A stretch of DNA of 64,000 nt from Mycolicibacterium sp. BiH015 (GCF_027706845.1 NZ_JAQGCZ010000014.1:92748-156747), one strand, 5' to 3'. Shown: positions 17,152-28,439, numbered from the stretch's first letter. The notes: a model not told the origin generated them from the sequence alone. Translations and numbers: made by a program.

Positions 17152-17649
17152 ATGCCCTCATTGCCTGCCCCATCTGTCTGGGTGACCGCGCCGGTCATCG
17201 ACTACGAACCGGTCCCCGAGCCGTTCACGTCGGCGTCGTGTCCAACCCCGTCGGGCGCGGCGCTGCACCGTCCCTCACCGCGTCCCCTGCCCTCCCCGCG
17301 GCCCGCCCACCGCGAGGTCCCGCCACCGCGATCTGCGGTGACCTTCGCCGAAACCGCACTGCGGCAGGTGATCGAGGTGATCGACCGACGCAGACCCATC
17401 GCCCAGCTGCGTCCGCTGATGACGCCGTTGCTCATCGACTGCGTCATCGCCCGCTCCGGGGCGCCCCGCGCGGGCAGCGCCACGTTGCGCCGTGTCAGGG
17501 TCCGCTCGGCAGGCCCGGACACCCCCGACGAGGTGAGCGCCGCCGAGGTGTTCGCATCGTTCACCCGAAGCGGTCGCGTCCACGCCATCGCGGGCCGCAT
17601 CGAACGCTATCGGGACGGCTGGCGGCTGGTGGCGCTGCAGATCGGCTGA
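17152..17649 (+). CDS. Rv3235-family protein
   Basis: A 165-residue protein of the actinobacterial Rv3235 family. The first 60 residues are proline- and serine-rich and probably disordered. The conserved C-terminal domain begins at TFAETALRQVIEVIDRRRPIAQLRPLMTP and ends with GRVHAIAGRIERY and GWRLVALQIG. Homologs are often encoded beside secA, as here; the function is unknown, and no signal peptide or membrane helix is visible. ATG 17152 has GGAG at 17141-17144. It ends one base before the convergent secA1 stop, so the two transcripts must overlap or share a terminator. Confidence 0.85.
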   Translation: MPSLPAPSVWVTAPVIDYEPVPEPFTSASCPTPSGAALHRPSPRPLPSPRPAHREVPPPRSAVTFAETALRQVIEVIDRRRPIAQLRPLMTPLLIDCVIARSGAPRAGSATLRRVRVRSAGPDTPDEVSAAEVFASFTRSGRVHAIAGRIERYRDGWRLVALQIG

Positions 17650-17650
17650 G

Positions 17651-20446
<2,796 letters not shown>

Positions 20447-20559
20447 GCTGATAACCCTTTTTCGTCGTCTGATTTCCATCGGATACGGCATCGCGACAGA
20501 CCGACACCATCGTAGGCGACGCGCCTTGACAGAAGCCTGTGCATCGGTCCGCACAGCAA

Positions 20560-20591
20560 GAATCCCCCGGAACTGTGTTCACGAGGGATTC
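20560..20591 (-). terminator. Hairpin downstream of hpf
   Basis: GAATCCCCCG (20560-20569) and CGAGGGATTC (20582-20591) form a 10-bp stem with one wobble pair around a 12-nt loop, 17 nt after the hpf stop. It has no U-tract. It probably separates hpf from secA1 transcription. Confidence 0.7.
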
Positions 20592-20607
20592 CTGCTCGGT
20601 CAGGCGT

Positions 20608-21291
20608 TCAGGCGAGCTTGATCAACCCGTAGTCGTAAGCGTGCCTGCGATAGACGACGCAGGGCCGGTCGGACTCCTTGTCGTGGAAGAGGAAGAAGTC
20701 GTGACCCACGAGTTCCATCTCGTAGAGGGCGTCGTCGACCGTCATCGGCTCGGCGGGGTGCTCCTTGACACGCACGATGCGGCCGGGCTCGTGGTCCTCG
20801 ACGGCGGCCTCGGGTGGGGCCGCGGCTTCCGGTATCGGCGCGAAAGCCGCTTCCAGCCGATCCAGTGCTGTGGCTTCGTGCAGCGAGACGGGCGTCTTGT
20901 CGCCGTAGTGGATCTTCCGGCGGTCCTTGCTCTTGCGCAGCCTGGCTTCGAGTTTGCTCACAGCGCCTTCGAATGCGCCGTAGAAGCTGTCGGCGCACGC
21001 TTCGCCGCGCACGACGGGCCCGCGGCCCCTGGCGGTGATCTCCACATGCTGACAGTTCTTGCGCTGGCGACGGTTCTTCTCGTGGTCGAGTTCGACGTCG
21101 AAGAGGTAGATCGAGCGGTCGAAACGTTCCAGCCGGGACAGTTTCTCGGCGACGTACACCCGGAAATGGTCGGGTACCTCGACGTTGCGGCCTTTGACCA
21201 CGACCTCGGCGTTGGGTTGGTCTGAAACGTCGCTCGTGCTTTCGGAATCCATGACCATCGTGCTGTCGGACCTGACGGAATGACTTGACAT
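20608..21291 (-). CDS. hpf: Long-form ribosome hibernation promoting factor
   Basis: Long HPF/RaiA-type proteins bind the 30S decoding centre and dimerise ribosomes or keep them inactive in dormancy. The N-terminal S30AE domain starts at AEVVVKGRNVEVPDHFRVYVAEKLSRLERF and contains the basic strand RKNCQHVEITARGRGPVV. After a proline/alanine linker, the C-terminal dimerisation domain reads RIVRVKEHPAEPMTVDDALYEMELVGHDFFLF, then YRRHAYDYGLIKL. ATG 21291 gives 227 aa; a further in-frame ATG at 21252 is possible. It lies downstream of comF in the same direction with a 289-nt gap that should carry its own promoter. The M. tuberculosis counterpart is Rv3241c. Confidence 0.9.
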   Translation of the reverse strand: MSSHSVRSDSTMVMDSESTSDVSDQPNAEVVVKGRNVEVPDHFRVYVAEKLSRLERFDRSIYLFDVELDHEKNRRQRKNCQHVEITARGRGPVVRGEACADSFYGAFEGAVSKLEARLRKSKDRRKIHYGDKTPVSLHEATALDRLEAAFAPIPEAAAPPEAAVEDHEPGRIVRVKEHPAEPMTVDDALYEMELVGHDFFLFHDKESDRPCVVYRRHAYDYGLIKLA

Positions 21292-21580
21292 ACTTGGCAA
21301 CTCGATTCTCTTTCGCATTCGCACGCAGTCGCGTGCCGGCCGGGAAGAAATCGCGCCGACGGGGCATAGATGATCGCGCCGCTCGCCGGAGCAAGGTGTC
21401 GACTGATCACCTCCTACCGCTGACGCGATACCGGCGCTGTCGCTCTGAGCGCCGCCGTGAAGTGTTCACGGATGATTGGTGCCGACGGTAGTCGCTGTTC
21501 ACCTACCGTGCCACTAAATCAGCCGACCTGTTTTCAGTTCTTCACGCTTGATTGATGCCGGGGTAATACCGGCTCGCCGT

Positions 21581-22204
21581 TCAGGCGTTCGCCAGCGTCA
21601 AGACGGCGACGACGCCGGCGCCCGCGGTTTGCAGAACGCGGACGGACTCGGTGGCGGTGGCGCCGGTCGTCACGACGTCGTCGACCACGACGACGGTCCC
21701 GCGGACGGGCGTGACGACCCGGACGCGACCGGCGACGTTGCGTTGCCGCGCTGCGCTCGACAATCCGACGGAGTCGCGGGTGAATGCTCTGAAGCGCAGC
21801 GCCGGCGCGACGGTGACGCCCGGACCGGCGGCGGCTTTCGCGATTCGGGTGACGGGGTCCCCGCCGCGGCGCCGGGCGGCCGAGCGTCGGGTGGGCGCGG
21901 GGACGAGCGTCAGTGGCAGCTGCAGGACTCCCCAGGCCAGCAGGTGGTCGATCGCGTCGTGCAGCGCCGCGGAGAGCGGGACCTGGAGGTCGGTGCGGCC
22001 GTGTTCCTTAAGCGCGACGATGGCCCGGCGGCGCGCGCCTGCATAGCGCCCGAGCGACAGCACGGGCACGCCGGGATCGAGCCGTGGCGTGATGAGGTGG
22101 GGTTCGTCGTCGCGGACGGCGAGGTCTTTCGCGCATTCGGCACACCACGCGGTCGCGGCGGCGTCGCAGCCGCCGCACTGCAGTGGAAGAACCAGATCGA
22201 GCAT
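21581..22204 (-). CDS. ComF-family phosphoribosyltransferase-like protein
   Basis: A 207-residue ComF/GntX family protein. An N-terminal zinc-finger (CGGCDAAATAWCAEC) is followed by a type I phosphoribosyltransferase domain with the PRPP loop VVVVDDVVTTGATATES. ComF relatives support DNA uptake in competent bacteria; the role in mycobacteria (Rv3242c) is unproven. ATG 22204 gives MLDLVLPLQCGGC, matching relatives. One copy of the 60-bp dispersed repeat lies just upstream (22248-22307). Confidence 0.88.
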   Translation of the reverse strand: MLDLVLPLQCGGCDAAATAWCAECAKDLAVRDDEPHLITPRLDPGVPVLSLGRYAGARRRAIVALKEHGRTDLQVPLSAALHDAIDHLLAWGVLQLPLTLVPAPTRRSAARRRGGDPVTRIAKAAAGPGVTVAPALRFRAFTRDSVGLSSAARQRNVAGRVRVVTPVRGTVVVVDDVVTTGATATESVRVLQTAGAGVVAVLTLANA

Positions 22205-22247
22205 GGGCTCAGTCTCGGGCCGGCCTCCGACAACTCCCGCCGCTCTC

Positions 22248-22307
22248 CCGCGAAATAGCATTCCTGGCTGTGGAAAACGGGCGATTCACAGCCCTGGCTT
22301 CTCACTC
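22248..22307 (+). repeat. Dispersed 60-bp repeat, copy R1
   Basis: Begins CCGCGAAATAGCATTCCTGG, then an arm GGCTGTG and its partner CACAGCC 14 nt later, then TTCTCACTC. It is alignable without gaps to R2 (47578-47637, 50 of 60 identical), R3 (48508-48567, minus) and, with a 2-nt insertion, R4 (55900-55961, minus). It lies between the start of comF and the end of the Rieske gene. Confidence 0.85.
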
Positions 22308-22320
22308 AGCGCGCTTCCAC

Positions 22321-22375
22321 GAAAGCGCCGACACGGTAGTGAAAACGTGGCTGCAACTACCGTGGGTGCGCTTTC
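22321..22375 (-). terminator. Long hairpin after the Rieske lipoprotein gene
   Basis: Outer arm GAAAGCGC (22321-22328) pairs with GCGCTTTC (22368-22375), and inner arm CACGGTAGT (22332-22340) pairs with ACTACCGTG (22356-22364), with 3x3 internal mismatches and a 15-nt loop. It begins 12 nt after the Rieske stop codon, so a terminator is the simplest reading. Confidence 0.8.
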
Positions 22376-22387
22376 GCGAGACGGCAC

Positions 22388-22816
22388 CTACTCCGCGACG
22401 ATCGAATCCCCCTCCACGCGAATCGCCACCGGCTCCAACGGCTTGCTGGCAGGTCCGTTCACGACCGCGCCGTCGAGGCTGAACTTGCTACCGTGGCACG
22501 GGCAGTTGATCGTGCCGTCGGCGACCTCGTTGAGCAGGCAGCCCGTGTGTGTGCAGACCGCCGAAAATCCTTTGAAATCTCCGGCGGCGGCCTGGGTCAA
22601 CACCACCTCGCCGACGATGACCCCGGAGCCGACGGGCACCTCCGCCGTGGTGGCGAGCGCCTCGCCCGCCGGCTTCGACGATTTCGGCGCCGACGACCCG
22701 TCCGCAGACGTCTCGGGAGCCGACGACTCCGAACCACTCGAGCACGCCGCGACCGCAGCCGCCGCCAAGCCGATTCCCGCGCCCGCGAGCACCGTCTTCC
22801 TGGGAACTACCACCAT
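22388..22816 (-). CDS. Rieske 2Fe-2S lipoprotein
   Basis: A 142-residue exported iron-sulfur protein. The N-terminus is a lipoprotein signal: RK, a hydrophobic stretch, then lipobox VAAC with Cys25 as the lipid anchor. A Ser/Pro/Ala-rich tether follows. The Rieske domain has cluster ligands Cys88-x-His90 and Cys105-x-x-His108 plus the stabilising Cys93/Cys107 pair (CTHTGC and CPCHGS). It should sit on the outer face of the membrane, but its redox partner is unknown. ATG 22816 has GAGG upstream. It lies after lpqB in the same direction. Stand-alone Rieske lipoproteins of this sort occur in Streptomyces and mycobacteria. Confidence 0.9.
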   Translation of the reverse strand: MVVVPRKTVLAGAGIGLAAAAVAACSSGSESSAPETSADGSSAPKSSKPAGEALATTAEVPVGSGVIVGEVVLTQAAAGDFKGFSAVCTHTGCLLNEVADGTINCPCHGSKFSLDGAVVNGPASKPLEPVAIRVEGDSIVAE

Positions 22817-22878
22817 GCCGATCACACCTCTTTCGTCGAGCCCACCGCCGGAGGGCTGTTCCGGCAGCACGTTCCGTG

Positions 22879-24636
22879 TCAGCCGGGCAGGACCGGCAGC
22901 GCGCCGGCAGCCATCAGCGGGCGCACTTCGACCCAACCCGGGTCTTCGGCTGCCGAGCCGGACAGCTGCACCACACCCCGCCCGTCGGCGACGTACACCG
23001 CCGAAGGGTTGGCGGCGACCGTCTTCACAGGCATCAGCAGGTTGCGACTGGGCCCGTCGGAGTTGACCCCGTCGAGATTGACGTACGACACCGGATGCTG
23101 CGGATCGGTGCGGGTCACCACGATGTCGTCGCCGGTCCGCCACGACAGCGACACCGCCGTCTCACCGAGGCCGTAGCCGAGTCGACGCGGATACGTCAGC
23201 GCGAAGCCGCCATTCGGGGTCTGCTCGATGCCGGCGAGGATCACCTTGCCGTCGATGACCATGGCCGCGCGCGTGCCGTCGCGCGACAGCTGCAACTCGG
23301 CGATGGTGCCGGGGAAGCGGGTCAGGACGGCAGTGGCATCGACGGGGATGCGGGCGGGCTGTCCGGACGCGTCCTGGATGACCCGCACGACGTTGTTGCC
23401 GTCGACGACGACCCAGATCGCGTCGTCGAGCGACCAGCTCGGCCGGCTCAGCATGCGGCCGTCCATGGTTTGAGAAGCGTTGCCGCCCAACGGTCCCACC
23501 CACAGCGACGACGCCATGTCGGGGGCGCCGGGCCGCAGCGTGACGATCGAGGCGACCTCCTGGCCCGATCGCGACAGCGACGCCGCGGTCTGGCTCGGCA
23601 TCTGTCCGAACGGCCCCGACACACGCGGCGCACGCTGCCCGTCGAGCCGCACCAGCGATCCGCCGACCAACGCGTGCAGCCCTGCCGCCGCGCCGTCGAG
23701 GGCGCCCGGGTCGGTCGCCGCTACATCGCCGGTGTCCCAGCCCTCGGCGAAACGGTCGTCGAGCGCGGCACCGTCGGCGTTGATCACGTACGGACCGTTG
23801 ATCCCTGACCGCGACAGCGTCCAGATGAGCTGCGCGGCAAGCAATTGTCTGCTGTGCGGATCGGTCGTCGACAGGTTCTCCAGGTCGATCCGAGCGCCGC
23901 CGTACCCGCGGCCGATGCCGGTCTTGCCGCCGTCGGCGCGTGTCACCGGGCCGCGCAGCCGCAGTGGCGGGCCCAGCAGATTGCGCACCGTCTTGTCCAT
24001 CTCCGGGCGCGGCCCCGCGATCAGCTTGCTGACCAATTCGGTGGCCAGCTGGTCGGGTTCGGACACCGCGACATAGCGCGGATCGGGCACAACCGTCTTG
24101 CCGGTGGGGTCGGCGAAGTACAGCGTGTGCCGTTTGTAGGTGGCCTGAAACTGCTGCCAGTCCAGGAAGACACCGTTGGGCAGCCGGTCGATTCGCCAGC
24201 CGCCGGTCGTCTTCACCAGCTCGATCGGGCCGGGGTCGGGCAGGGCGCCGGCGCCGGTCTCGAACACGCCCATGTCCGAAAGCGACCCGAGGATGTCGGC
24301 GCGCATGGTGACCGAAACCCGTTCGGGTGAGCGGGTCTCGACGAACACCACGTTGTCGATCAGCAGTGCGCTACCGGCGTCGTCCCAGGAACTCGACGCC
24401 GATTCGGTCAGGAACTGCCGCGCGGCGAGATGCCGGTTCGCGGGATCGGCGGTGGCCTTGAGGAATTCGCGCAGGAGGACGTCGGGGTCCATGCCCGGTG
24501 TCGGCTTGGGCAGACTGGGCGGCGCGGGTCGGTCGACGGTGCCGATCGCCTGCGGCGAAGAGGAACTGGGGACGCCGGCACAGCCGGCCAGGACGAGCAC
24601 CAGCGCGCTGAGCAGCGCCGCGAGCGAGCGTGTCAC
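22879..24636 (-). CDS. lpqB: Lipoprotein LpqB, MtrAB accessory
   Basis: An extracytoplasmic lipoprotein that binds the MtrB sensor domain and tunes MtrA phosphorylation and cell-wall homeostasis. A signal peptide ends in lipobox LAGC (16-19). A GerMN/sporulation-type domain follows at roughly residues 100-280, and a C-terminal beta-propeller-like region contains ISRDGTRAAM-like repeats (LQLSRDGTRAAMVIDGK). It is 585 aa, close to M. tuberculosis LpqB (583). GTG 24636 overlaps the mtrB stop by 4 nt (GTGA), so mtrA-mtrB-lpqB is one translationally linked unit. Confidence 0.95.
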   Translation of the reverse strand: MTRSLAALLSALVLVLAGCAGVPSSSSPQAIGTVDRPAPPSLPKPTPGMDPDVLLREFLKATADPANRHLAARQFLTESASSSWDDAGSALLIDNVVFVETRSPERVSVTMRADILGSLSDMGVFETGAGALPDPGPIELVKTTGGWRIDRLPNGVFLDWQQFQATYKRHTLYFADPTGKTVVPDPRYVAVSEPDQLATELVSKLIAGPRPEMDKTVRNLLGPPLRLRGPVTRADGGKTGIGRGYGGARIDLENLSTTDPHSRQLLAAQLIWTLSRSGINGPYVINADGAALDDRFAEGWDTGDVAATDPGALDGAAAGLHALVGGSLVRLDGQRAPRVSGPFGQMPSQTAASLSRSGQEVASIVTLRPGAPDMASSLWVGPLGGNASQTMDGRMLSRPSWSLDDAIWVVVDGNNVVRVIQDASGQPARIPVDATAVLTRFPGTIAELQLSRDGTRAAMVIDGKVILAGIEQTPNGGFALTYPRRLGYGLGETAVSLSWRTGDDIVVTRTDPQHPVSYVNLDGVNSDGPSRNLLMPVKTVAANPSAVYVADGRGVVQLSGSAAEDPGWVEVRPLMAAGALPVLPG

Positions 24637-26279
24637 ACGCTTTCCCCTGCCGGCTCGCGAACCCGGCGACCGGCCGGCGCGCCTGAACGTTCGATCGGCT
24701 TCACCGGCAGCGGGCTGCTCGTCACCTTGTGCCCGCGCACCAGCGGAAGCGTCAACCGGAAGCAGGCGCCCTTGCCCGGTTCCCCCCAGGCTTCGAGCCG
24801 ACCCTGGTGCAGCCGGGCGTCCTCGATGCTGATGGCCAGACCCAGGCCGGTGCCGCCGGAACGTCGCACGCGCGACGGGTCGGCGCGCCAGAACCTGCTG
24901 AACACCAGCTTCTCCTCGCCCGGACGCAGGCCGACGCCGTAGTCGCGCACGGTGACCGCGACGGTGTCGACGTCGGCGGCCATCCGGATCCGCACCGGCT
25001 TGTGCTCGGCGTGGTCGATGGCGTTGGCGATGAGGTTGCGCAGGATCCGCTCGACGCGGCGCGGGTCCACTTCGGCGATGACGTCCTCGGCGGGCACGTC
25101 GACGATCATCTCCACATTCGCCGCGTCGGCGAGGTGCCCGACATTGTCCAGCGCGCTCTGCACGATCGACCGCAGATCGACTGCCTCAACGGCCAGTTCG
25201 GCGACGCCGGCGTCGTGGCGCGAGATCTCCAGCAGATCGTTGAGCAGGGACTCGAAGCGGTCGAGTTCGTTGACCATCAGCTCGGTCGAACGCTGCAGCG
25301 CGGGGTCGAGGTCCTCGGCATGGTCGTGGATCAGGTCCGCGGCCATCCGCACGGTCGTCAGCGGCGTCCGCAGCTCGTGGCTGACGTCGGAGGTGAAGCG
25401 CCGCTGCAGGTTTCCGAACTCTTCGAGCTGGGTGATCTGACGCTGCAGGCTTTCGGCCATGTCGTTGAACGACACGGCCAGCCGGGCCATGTCGTCCTCG
25501 CCGCGCACCGGCATGCGCTCGGACAGGTGGCCTTCGGCGAAACGCTCGGCGATCCGCGACGCGGAGCGCACCGGCAGCACGATCTGCCGGGCGACGAGCA
25601 GGGCGATGGCGGCGAGCAAACCGAGTAGCACCACCCCACCGGTGGCCATCGTCCCGCGCACCAGCGCGATCGTCGAGTCTTCGTTGTTGAGCGGGAAGAT
25701 CAGGTAGAGCTCAAGATTCGTGACCGGGGACGAGGTCGGGCTGCCGATGATGAGGGCGGGCCCGGAGAACCCGTCGGTGTGCACGGTGGCGTACTGGTAG
25801 CTGACCTGGCCGGCTTTGACGAACTCGCGCAACGTGTTCGGGACTTGATCGATCGGCCCTGCCGCGGTGGCCGCGCGGGGTCCGTCGCCGGGGACGACGA
25901 GCACCGCGTCGAACGTGCCTGCCAGCACCGGTCCGCTGTCGGCCTTGCGGTCGATCAGGGTGTTGCGCGCCAACTGCAGGCTGCTGTCGAGCGAGCGGGT
26001 TTCCTCACCGCCGACGATGCCGCTGACGGTGGTGCGGGCCCGCTCGATCTCTTCGGTGGCGGCGCCGACCTTGACTTCGAGGATGCGGTCGGTGATCTGG
26101 CTGGTCAGCACGAAACCCAGGACCATGATGACGACCAACGACAGACCGAGGGTGAGCGTGACGACGCGCAGCTGCAGCGACCGCCGCCACGCAAGGCTCA
26201 ACGCACGGCCAAGCGCACCCAAGCCGCGGATCAGCGGTGCTGATCGACGGTGGATGCGCCGCCTCGAACCGAAGATCAT
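24633..26279 (-). CDS. mtrB: Two-component sensor histidine kinase MtrB
   Basis: The membrane sensor of the MtrAB system controlling cell division and wall turnover. It is 548 aa with TM helix 1 at about 39-60, an extracellular sensor to about 207, TM helix 2 at about 211-231, a HAMP linker, the dimerisation/phosphoacceptor box SHELRTPL with His301, N-box NLIANAIDHAE, G1 DYGVGL and G2 GGTGLGLAI. It follows mtrA by 10 nt and overlaps lpqB by 4 nt. The N-terminal cytosolic region is Arg-rich, as in other mycobacterial MtrB. Confidence 0.97.
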   Translation of the reverse strand: MIFGSRRRIHRRSAPLIRGLGALGRALSLAWRRSLQLRVVTLTLGLSLVVIMVLGFVLTSQITDRILEVKVGAATEEIERARTTVSGIVGGEETRSLDSSLQLARNTLIDRKADSGPVLAGTFDAVLVVPGDGPRAATAAGPIDQVPNTLREFVKAGQVSYQYATVHTDGFSGPALIIGSPTSSPVTNLELYLIFPLNNEDSTIALVRGTMATGGVVLLGLLAAIALLVARQIVLPVRSASRIAERFAEGHLSERMPVRGEDDMARLAVSFNDMAESLQRQITQLEEFGNLQRRFTSDVSHELRTPLTTVRMAADLIHDHAEDLDPALQRSTELMVNELDRFESLLNDLLEISRHDAGVAELAVEAVDLRSIVQSALDNVGHLADAANVEMIVDVPAEDVIAEVDPRRVERILRNLIANAIDHAEHKPVRIRMAADVDTVAVTVRDYGVGLRPGEEKLVFSRFWRADPSRVRRSGGTGLGLAISIEDARLHQGRLEAWGEPGKGACFRLTLPLVRGHKVTSSPLPVKPIERSGAPAGRRVREPAGESV

Positions 26280-26289
26280 CCGCCAGTGC

Positions 26290-26976
26290 CTATGGGGGTC
26301 CGGCCTTGTATCCCACTCCTCGAACGGTCAGCACCACCTGCGGGTTCTCCGGGTCCTTCTCGACCTTGGCCCGCAGACGCTGGACATGCACGTTCACCAA
26401 ACGGGTGTCGGCGGGGTGGCGATAACCCCACACCTGTTCGAGCAGCACATCACGAGTAAACACCTGGCGCGGTTTGCGTGCCAGCGCCACCAGCAGGTCG
26501 AACTCCAGCGGCGTGAGTGAGATCTGCTCGCCCTGGCGGGTGACCTTGTGCGCCGGGACGTCGATGTCGACGTCGGCGATCGAGAGCAGTTCGGCGGGTT
26601 CGTCCTCGTTGCGGCGCAACCGGGCGCGCACACGGGCGACGAGCTCCTTGGGCTTGAACGGCTTCATGACGTAGTCGTCGGCGCCGGACTCCAGGCCGAG
26701 CACCACGTCCACGGTGTCGGTCTTGGCGGTCAGCATGACGATCGGCACACCCGAGTCGGCGCGCAGCACACGGCACACGTCGATGCCGTTCATGCCGGGC
26801 AGCATGAGGTCCAGCAGGACCAGATCGGGTCGTAGTTCGCGCACGGCGGTCAGCGCCTGGGTGCCGTCACCGATGACCGCGGTGTCGAAACCCTCCCCCC
26901 GCAGCACGATGGTGAGCATCTCGGCGAGCGAAGGGTCGTCGTCGACTACCAGGATCCTTTGCCTCATGGTGTCCAT
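26290..26976 (-). CDS. mtrA: Two-component response regulator MtrA
   Basis: An OmpR/PhoB-family regulator, 228 aa, nearly identical to M. tuberculosis MtrA. The receiver domain has the acidic pocket VVDDD, phospho-acceptor Asp56 (LVLLDLMLPG), the conserved Thr in MLTAKTDT and Lys in MKPFKPKEL. The winged-helix effector domain ends VVLTVRGVGYKAGPP. MtrA controls dnaA, rpf and cell-wall hydrolase genes and is essential in M. tuberculosis. The promoter must lie in the 87-nt gap before it. It is the first gene of mtrA-mtrB-lpqB. Confidence 0.98.
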   Translation of the reverse strand: MDTMRQRILVVDDDPSLAEMLTIVLRGEGFDTAVIGDGTQALTAVRELRPDLVLLDLMLPGMNGIDVCRVLRADSGVPIVMLTAKTDTVDVVLGLESGADDYVMKPFKPKELVARVRARLRRNEDEPAELLSIADVDIDVPAHKVTRQGEQISLTPLEFDLLVALARKPRQVFTRDVLLEQVWGYRHPADTRLVNVHVQRLRAKVEKDPENPQVVLTVRGVGYKAGPP

Positions 26977-27063
26977 GGTGTCACCAGATGGCGATAAACC
27001 GCCGCTACCACACTGGGCGTTTTGCGTCTTTACCGGTATTCGTTGCGAATTAGCCCGGCGGAT

Positions 27064-27723
27064 CTAGCCGTGGGCCTCGATGACGTCGCGCTGTTCGGCG
27101 ACCGACTGGATCACCTCGTAGCCGATCTGGCGGACACTGGCGATGACGGGACTTCCGCAGAGCGGCCTGTCGGCGGCGACAGTGTCGGGCACGACCCAGC
27201 CGAGGGACGAATTGCCCGCCAACGCGTCGCGGGCAGCCGCGGATTCGGCATCGCGGGCACCGCCGAGCGCGAGCACAAGCTGCTTGCGTGAGTACTGGGC
27301 CCCGTCCCCGTCCTTGACGACCGGGTTGGTCCACCAATCGTCGAACGGGATGCGTGAGCCGCTGAATATCTGCTCGCCGCTTCTCGTGCGGATGGGCACC
27401 GGCGGATACACGGCCAGCTTGGGCACGAACTCCCCCGCGCCGTGGTGGCGGCTGCGGATCCGCATCAACGTCAGGCCCGCCGTCGAGCACGTGGTCTTCG
27501 GGTTGGGCACCCCGGCGGTGTCGACCCACGTCAGTGCGTCGCGCAGACCAAGCCGCCCGATCGGCGCATCGGGGCCGTGCAGCAACGCACAGAGGTGAAC
27601 TGCCAGGGACCTGGCCTCGGTATGCCGGCCCTGGTCGAAGCGCTCGCAGGCGGACCCGATGGCCGACAGCAGGTCGTCCATCATCGGCAGCGACCCGGCC
27701 GGTGTGTGCATTGAAACGAGCAA
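27064..27723 (-). CDS. Conserved hypothetical protein between mtrA and tmk
   Basis: I do not recognise this 219-residue protein. It appears cytosolic, with no signal or membrane helix. Visible segments are an N-terminal helical part, a Trp-rich centre (RIPFDDWWTNPVVKDGDG) and a C-terminal IASVRQIGYEVIQSV. The pattern 'FVPKLAVYPPVPIRTRSG' and 'RKQLVLALGGARDAESA' suggests a compact alpha/beta fold. TTG 27723 is chosen because AGGGGG lies 5 nt upstream; ATG 27711 is the alternative. As I recall M. tuberculosis, mtrA and tmk are adjacent there, so this gene is an insertion relative to that order. It is probably a stand-alone unit. Confidence 0.7.
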   Translation of the reverse strand: MLVSMHTPAGSLPMMDDLLSAIGSACERFDQGRHTEARSLAVHLCALLHGPDAPIGRLGLRDALTWVDTAGVPNPKTTCSTAGLTLMRIRSRHHGAGEFVPKLAVYPPVPIRTRSGEQIFSGSRIPFDDWWTNPVVKDGDGAQYSRKQLVLALGGARDAESAAARDALAGNSSLGWVVPDTVAADRPLCGSPVIASVRQIGYEVIQSVAEQRDVIEAHG

Positions 27724-27780
27724 CGAATCCCCCTCGTCGTAACCCGTCGCCGATGCGACGTCCCCCTACGGCCGGAGCTT

Positions 27781-27799
27781 AACTGCCCGTCCGGCAGTT
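27781..27799 (-). terminator. Short hairpin downstream of tmk
   Basis: AACTGCC (27781-27787) and GGCAGTT (27793-27799) form a perfect 7-bp stem with a 5-nt loop, 8 nt after the tmk stop. It probably separates tmk from the hypothetical gene. Confidence 0.6.
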
Positions 27800-27806
27800 C
27801 GCTCGG

Positions 27807-28439
27807 CTACGGAACTTTCAGCTGACGGGCCAGCTCGGCCGCGTCGACCTCGGGCGGGACCACCGCCCACCGGCCGCCCCACTGCGCCGCCGCCAACTCG
27901 GCGTAGACCGCCCCCGTGCGGCGCTGCAGCCCGTCGTCGCGCTCGTAGGCGTCGCGGGCACGGTCTGCCTCCTCGGCGGCGCGGCTGACCGCGCGCTGCG
28001 CCGCGAGTTCGGTCGGAACGTCCAGCAGCACCTGCCAATCCGGGACGGGTAGGTGCAATCGCCCGTACTCGAGGTCGCGCACCCAGGCGACGACCTCACC
28101 GTCGGCGCCCTGGTGCAGACGGGCCGCGCTGTACGCGGCGTTGGAGGCGACGTAGCGGTCCAGGATGACGGCCGAATGCATCGCCGCCAGCTGTTGGATC
28201 TCCTCGCGGGCGCCCGCGCGGTCCATCGCGAACATCACCGCCATCCCGTAGACCGAGTCGGCAAGGTCGCCGTGCTTGCCGTGCAGGGCTTCGGCGGCGA
28301 CGTCGGCGTGCACCGACACGCCGTAGCGCGGAAAGGCCAGCGTCGCGACGGAGCCGCCGTCGGCCTCGAATGCGGCACGAAGTCCATTGGTCAGAGTGCG
28401 CTTGCCTGCGCCGTCCACACCCTCGATGACGATGAGCAC
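27807..28439 (-). CDS. tmk: dTMP kinase (thymidylate kinase)
   Basis: Phosphorylates dTMP to dTDP with ATP. It is 210 aa, with P-loop EGVDGAGKRTLT near the N-terminus, LAFPRYG, the DR(Y/H) motif in DRYVASNAAYSAAR and a flexible LID region (RAAEEADRARDAYERDDGLQRR). As in M. tuberculosis TMPK, residues of the P-loop and the phosphate-binding Arg are kept. GTG 28439 starts the gene, which is divergent from the tandem hydrolase gene at 28521 with only 81 nt between the starts. Confidence 0.95.
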   Translation of the reverse strand: MLIVIEGVDGAGKRTLTNGLRAAFEADGGSVATLAFPRYGVSVHADVAAEALHGKHGDLADSVYGMAVMFAMDRAGAREEIQQLAAMHSAVILDRYVASNAAYSAARLHQGADGEVVAWVRDLEYGRLHLPVPDWQVLLDVPTELAAQRAVSRAAEEADRARDAYERDDGLQRRTGAVYAELAAAQWGGRWAVVPPEVDAAELARQLKVP

